Source of the DNA: Desulfopila sp. IMCC35006
GTDB taxonomy: Bacteria; Desulfobacterota; Desulfobulbia; Desulfobulbales; Desulfocapsaceae
Direction of reading: 5' to 3'
Assembly: GCF_005116645.1 (NCBI RefSeq)
Contig: NZ_SWCM01000001.1
Coordinates: 434,001 to 498,000 of the forward strand
DNA length: 64,000 nucleotides
In this document: positions 61,361-64,000 of the stretch, one piece after another
Layout: every line of letters begins with the position of its first letter
How positions within the stretch are numbered: position 1 is the stretch's first letter
Position numbers and translations under genes: made by a program
Notes under the pieces: generated by a model
What the model was told of the DNA's origin: nothing
The model's database searches: none
The model's input: the letters and a program-made list of their open reading frames with translations, nothing else

Positions 61361-62773
61361 TCAGAGAAGCTGGATTTTCAGAAAGTCCAGCAGTTGTGCT
61401 GGGAAAATACCCAGTAAAATGATCAGGACACAGGAGAGCGCCAGCAGCACCGTATCATTGATGCTGATGCTCTCCGTTTGCTCGGCAGCCCCTCGCTGCA
61501 GGTACAGGGCAGCGACCAGCCGCAGGTAATAATAGATCGACACCGCCGCGGTGAGAATACCGAGTATGGCCAGTGCGTTTTCCCCGGTGCGGATGGCCGC
61601 GGCAAAGATAAGGAATTTGCCGGTAAAACCGACTGTCGGCGGAATGCCTGCCAGGGCGAACAGGGAGATGGCCAGTGCACCCGAGGCCACCGGCTGCGTA
61701 AAGCCGCGGCCGCGATAATCGTCAAGTTCGGCTCCACAGCCGTTTGCCTCCAGCACCCCGATGGCGCCAAAGGCGGCAAGGCTCATAATACCGTAGCCGA
61801 TGGCATAAAAAGCAGCCGCCTGCAGGCCGTGCCCCTGAATGCTGACAAGCGCGACCACGCCATAACCCATCTGGGCAATGGAGGAGTACGCAAGCATGCG
61901 GCGCACCCGGTTTTGTCGCAATGCAGCCATATTACCCACCAGCATGGACAACAGCGCCAGACCAAACAACGGTACCCGCAGGGTGCCAAGTTCGGCCACG
62001 TGCACCAGCAGGACGACCATAAGCAGAACCGCGGCAGCCTTGGAACCGCCGGATAAAAAGGCCACGACCGGCGGCGGTGCGGCCTCATAGACGTCAGGTG
62101 TCCAGAGGTGGGCCGGAACCAGCGACAGCTTGAAGGCCATACCGATAAGCAGGCACCCCCAGCCGGCCAGGGCAATTGGATCGCGTACGGTTGCCGCCAG
62201 GGTGGTCTGCATGATCTCGCTGATACCTAAAGAGCCGCGCACACAGTACAGCAGTCCTATACCAAAGGCCAGAAAAGCCGCGCTCAGGGCCCCCATCAGC
62301 AGGTATTTCAGACCCGCTTCGCTGGAGACATCCTGTTCCCGGTCGATGGCGGCCAGGATATAAAACCCGAAGGTCATCGCCTCAAGCCCCAGAAACAGAA
62401 GCAGCAGATTGGTGGCGGAGGCCAGAGCAACCATGCCGAAGGTGGCAAACAGGATGGTCGCCGGATATTCCTCGCCCGCGATATCGCGATACCGGTTATA
62501 ACTGTGCGAAAACAGCAGCACTGCGGCGGCCATAAAACAGAAATAGGCGGAGAAGAGGCGCGTCAGCCCGCTGGCCGAGAGTCCCAGACCCGGGGCGAGC
62601 AGAGCCGGCGGGGTCTGCATCGACCAGAGCCCTGCCCCGACAGCGGCGATAACAGCGATGAGGTATCCTGTTGTCTGCTTTCTGCCGATCGCTCCACAGA
62701 TCAGGGTGATCAGCGCGCCGATCGCCAGAATAAGCAGCGGCAGGGCTATCTGTATATCAGCCATGCTCATCAT
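61361..62773 (-). CDS. nuoN: NADH-quinone oxidoreductase subunit N
   Basis: 470-residue proton-pumping complex I subunit with about 14 membrane helices. Marks: LLLLFLGLEAMTFGFYILAA near residue 124 with the conserved Glu, MAFKLSLVPAHLWTPDVYEA near 215 with the Lys before the discontinuous helix, and MLAYSSIAQMGYGVVALVSI near 297. GGAGG stands six bases before the ATG at 62773; an ATG three codons in is possible. It overlaps nuoM (ATGA) and is the last gene of a nuo operon that enters the window from the right. Confidence 0.95.
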   Translation of the reverse strand: MMSMADIQIALPLLILAIGALITLICGAIGRKQTTGYLIAVIAAVGAGLWSMQTPPALLAPGLGLSASGLTRLFSAYFCFMAAAVLLFSHSYNRYRDIAGEEYPATILFATFGMVALASATNLLLLFLGLEAMTFGFYILAAIDREQDVSSEAGLKYLLMGALSAAFLAFGIGLLYCVRGSLGISEIMQTTLAATVRDPIALAGWGCLLIGMAFKLSLVPAHLWTPDVYEAAPPPVVAFLSGGSKAAAVLLMVVLLVHVAELGTLRVPLFGLALLSMLVGNMAALRQNRVRRMLAYSSIAQMGYGVVALVSIQGHGLQAAAFYAIGYGIMSLAAFGAIGVLEANGCGAELDDYRGRGFTQPVASGALAISLFALAGIPPTVGFTGKFLIFAAAIRTGENALAILGILTAAVSIYYYLRLVAALYLQRGAAEQTESISINDTVLLALSCVLIILLGIFPAQLLDFLKIQLL

Positions 62774-64000
62774 GGTGTACCTCCCGTCAGTAAGGCAACC
62801 GGCAGATGCAGTACATCCAGCAACGGTCCGGGATGAAGGCCAATGTAGAACACCCCTATGGCCAGAACAGCTAGAATCAGCGCCTCCCGGCCCGTCACAT
62901 CAAGCATCGGCAGAGGCTGTCGTTCTTTCTGGAACAATACTTCCTGCACCAGGCGCACGGTGTAGACAAGCGACAGGATCAGCCCGAGAAAGGCCAGGAT
63001 GGTTGCCGACTGCGCGACCTGGTACGAACCGGTCAGGATGAGGAATTCACCGACGAAATTATTCAACCCGGGCAGCCCGGCCGAGGCCATGGCAAAGAGC
63101 ATAAAAAAACAGGCAAGTATCGGAACTTTGCCCCACAAGCCGCCGTAGGCACTGATTTCTCGGGTATTTGCCCGGGAAGCCAGCATGCCGACCAGAGCAA
63201 AAAGGGCCGAGGTCGTCACCCCGTGGCTGACCATCTGCAGGACCGAACCGGAAAGGGCCACCGGCGTCCAGGCGGCGATACCGAGTGCGATAAAGCCCAT
63301 GTGACCGATACTGGAATAAGCGACCAGGCGCTTCATGTCTTTCTGGGCAAAGGCAATCCAGGAACTGTAAAGGATCCCGGCCACCGCCATGATGGTGAGC
63401 AGCGGTGTCAGGGTGCGCGCCGCCTCGGGAAAGAGCGGATAGCCAAAACGAATCAGCCCGTAGGCCCCGGTTTTGAGCAGCAGACCGGCCAGATCGATAC
63501 TGCCTGCCGTCGACGCATCGGTATGGGCATCGGGGAGCCAGGTATGCAGGGGTACCAGCGGGAATTTGATGGCAAAACTCAAGAGAAATGCCCCGTAGAG
63601 CCATAAGCCGACCAGCGGATCAAGACTGGTACCGAGCAGGCCGCTCAGGCCGAAGGTATAAAGACCGCTCTGCCTGCCGTGAATCACGTAAAGACCGATG
63701 ATCGCCAGCAGCATGAGCAGCGATCCGACCAGGGTGACGACAAAGAATTTAATGGCCGAATAGATGTTGCGGCCATGGCCGTAGATGCCGATCAGGAAGA
63801 ACATCGGGATCAGCATCACCTCCCAGAAGAGGTAGAACAGGAAAAGGTCAAGAGCGAGGAATACGCCGATAATACTGCTCTCCATAACGAGCAGCAGTAT
63901 ATAGTGCAGTACCGTGCGCTGCCGGATCGTTCGCCAGGATACCAGCATGGCGATAATCGTCAGCAGAGCGGTCATAATCACCAGCAGCAAGCTGATACCG
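62770..64000 (-). CDS. nuoM: NADH-quinone oxidoreductase subunit M (5' end outside window)
   Basis: About 410 residues of a complex I proton-pumping subunit; NuoM proteins are about 490-500 residues, and the frame stays open to the right edge, so the first roughly 90 residues are missing. Motifs: LFYLFWEVMLIPMFFLIGIY with the key Glu, KFPLVPLHTWLPDAHTDAST (NuoM hallmark), VAYSSIGHMGFIALGIAAWT, and GLPGLNNFVGEFLILTGSYQ. The stop overlaps the nuoN start. Along with nuoN it is convergent with the mrp operon. Confidence 0.95.
   Translation of the reverse strand, partial: GISLLLVIMTALLTIIAMLVSWRTIRQRTVLHYILLLVMESSIIGVFLALDLFLFYLFWEVMLIPMFFLIGIYGHGRNIYSAIKFFVVTLVGSLLMLLAIIGLYVIHGRQSGLYTFGLSGLLGTSLDPLVGLWLYGAFLLSFAIKFPLVPLHTWLPDAHTDASTAGSIDLAGLLLKTGAYGLIRFGYPLFPEAARTLTPLLTIMAVAGILYSSWIAFAQKDMKRLVAYSSIGHMGFIALGIAAWTPVALSGSVLQMVSHGVTTSALFALVGMLASRANTREISAYGGLWGKVPILACFFMLFAMASAGLPGLNNFVGEFLILTGSYQVAQSATILAFLGLILSLVYTVRLVQEVLFQKERQPLPMLDVTGREALILAVLAIGVFYIGLHPGPLLDVLHLPVALLTGGTP

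Overview
The window is a stretch of a mesophilic Gram-negative bacterial chromosome. The gene content fits an anaerobic Desulfobacterota (Desulfobulbales-like) organism best: a complete GspC-N type II secretion operon with GspN and an ExeA/GspB pair, a rubredoxin, a metYXW-cysEK sulfur block, a lar nickel-cofactor gene pair, and a large glycogen/trehalose operon. The taxon is inferred from content only. No marker gene in the window proves it.

Layout. 1-3.0 kb: ABC-F ATPase (cut by the window edge), Elp3-like radical SAM protein and RNase III, followed by a tRNA-Cys with promoter and terminator. 3.4-5.9 kb: glycogen phosphorylase. 6.3-13.0 kb: a TPR protein, then metY-metX-metW-cysE-cysK and a LysR regulator, all for sulfide incorporation into Met and Cys. 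13.0-28.2 kb: type II secretion, with gspF-G-H-I-J-K-L-M-N-C-D-E on the minus strand and exeA-gspB divergent on the plus strand. The gaps in this operon hold two arrays of a hairpin-rich repeat of about 112 bp and one palindromic element. 28.2-33.0 kb: larE-larB, rubredoxin, an unusual pyruvate-kinase-like protein and a DUF3047 exported protein. 33.0-47.8 kb (minus strand): treS-maltokinase fusion, glgB, malQ, treZ and a 1724-residue MalQ-like/TreY fusion. Together these interconvert glycogen, maltodextrin, trehalose and maltose-1-phosphate. 48.1-50.9 kb: divergent sigma-54 activator and response regulator, plus a small membrane protein. 51.2-52.4 kb: an unrecognised gene bracketed by two palindromic elements. 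52.8-61.4 kb: an Mrp-type cation/proton antiporter operon with embedded universal stress and PsiE-like genes. 61.4-64 kb: nuoN and partial nuoM, convergent with the mrp operon.

Most unusual observations: (1) a family of palindromic elements of about 165-170 bp, three copies, each with self-complementary arms that differ between copies, a shared core and flanking direct repeats that look like target duplications. (2) Two arrays of a separate hairpin repeat whose stem bases covary between copies. (3) The MalQ-like half of the MalQ-TreY fusion has lost all three GH77 catalytic residues, at the exact spacing expected, next to an intact MalQ gene. (4) A short remnant of the GlgE C-terminus sits just upstream of treS-maltokinase, so the maltosyltransferase that should use its product seems to have been lost here. 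(5) The sigma-54 activator has a receiver domain with Arg in place of the phospho-accepting Asp, opposite a paralogous receiver that keeps it.
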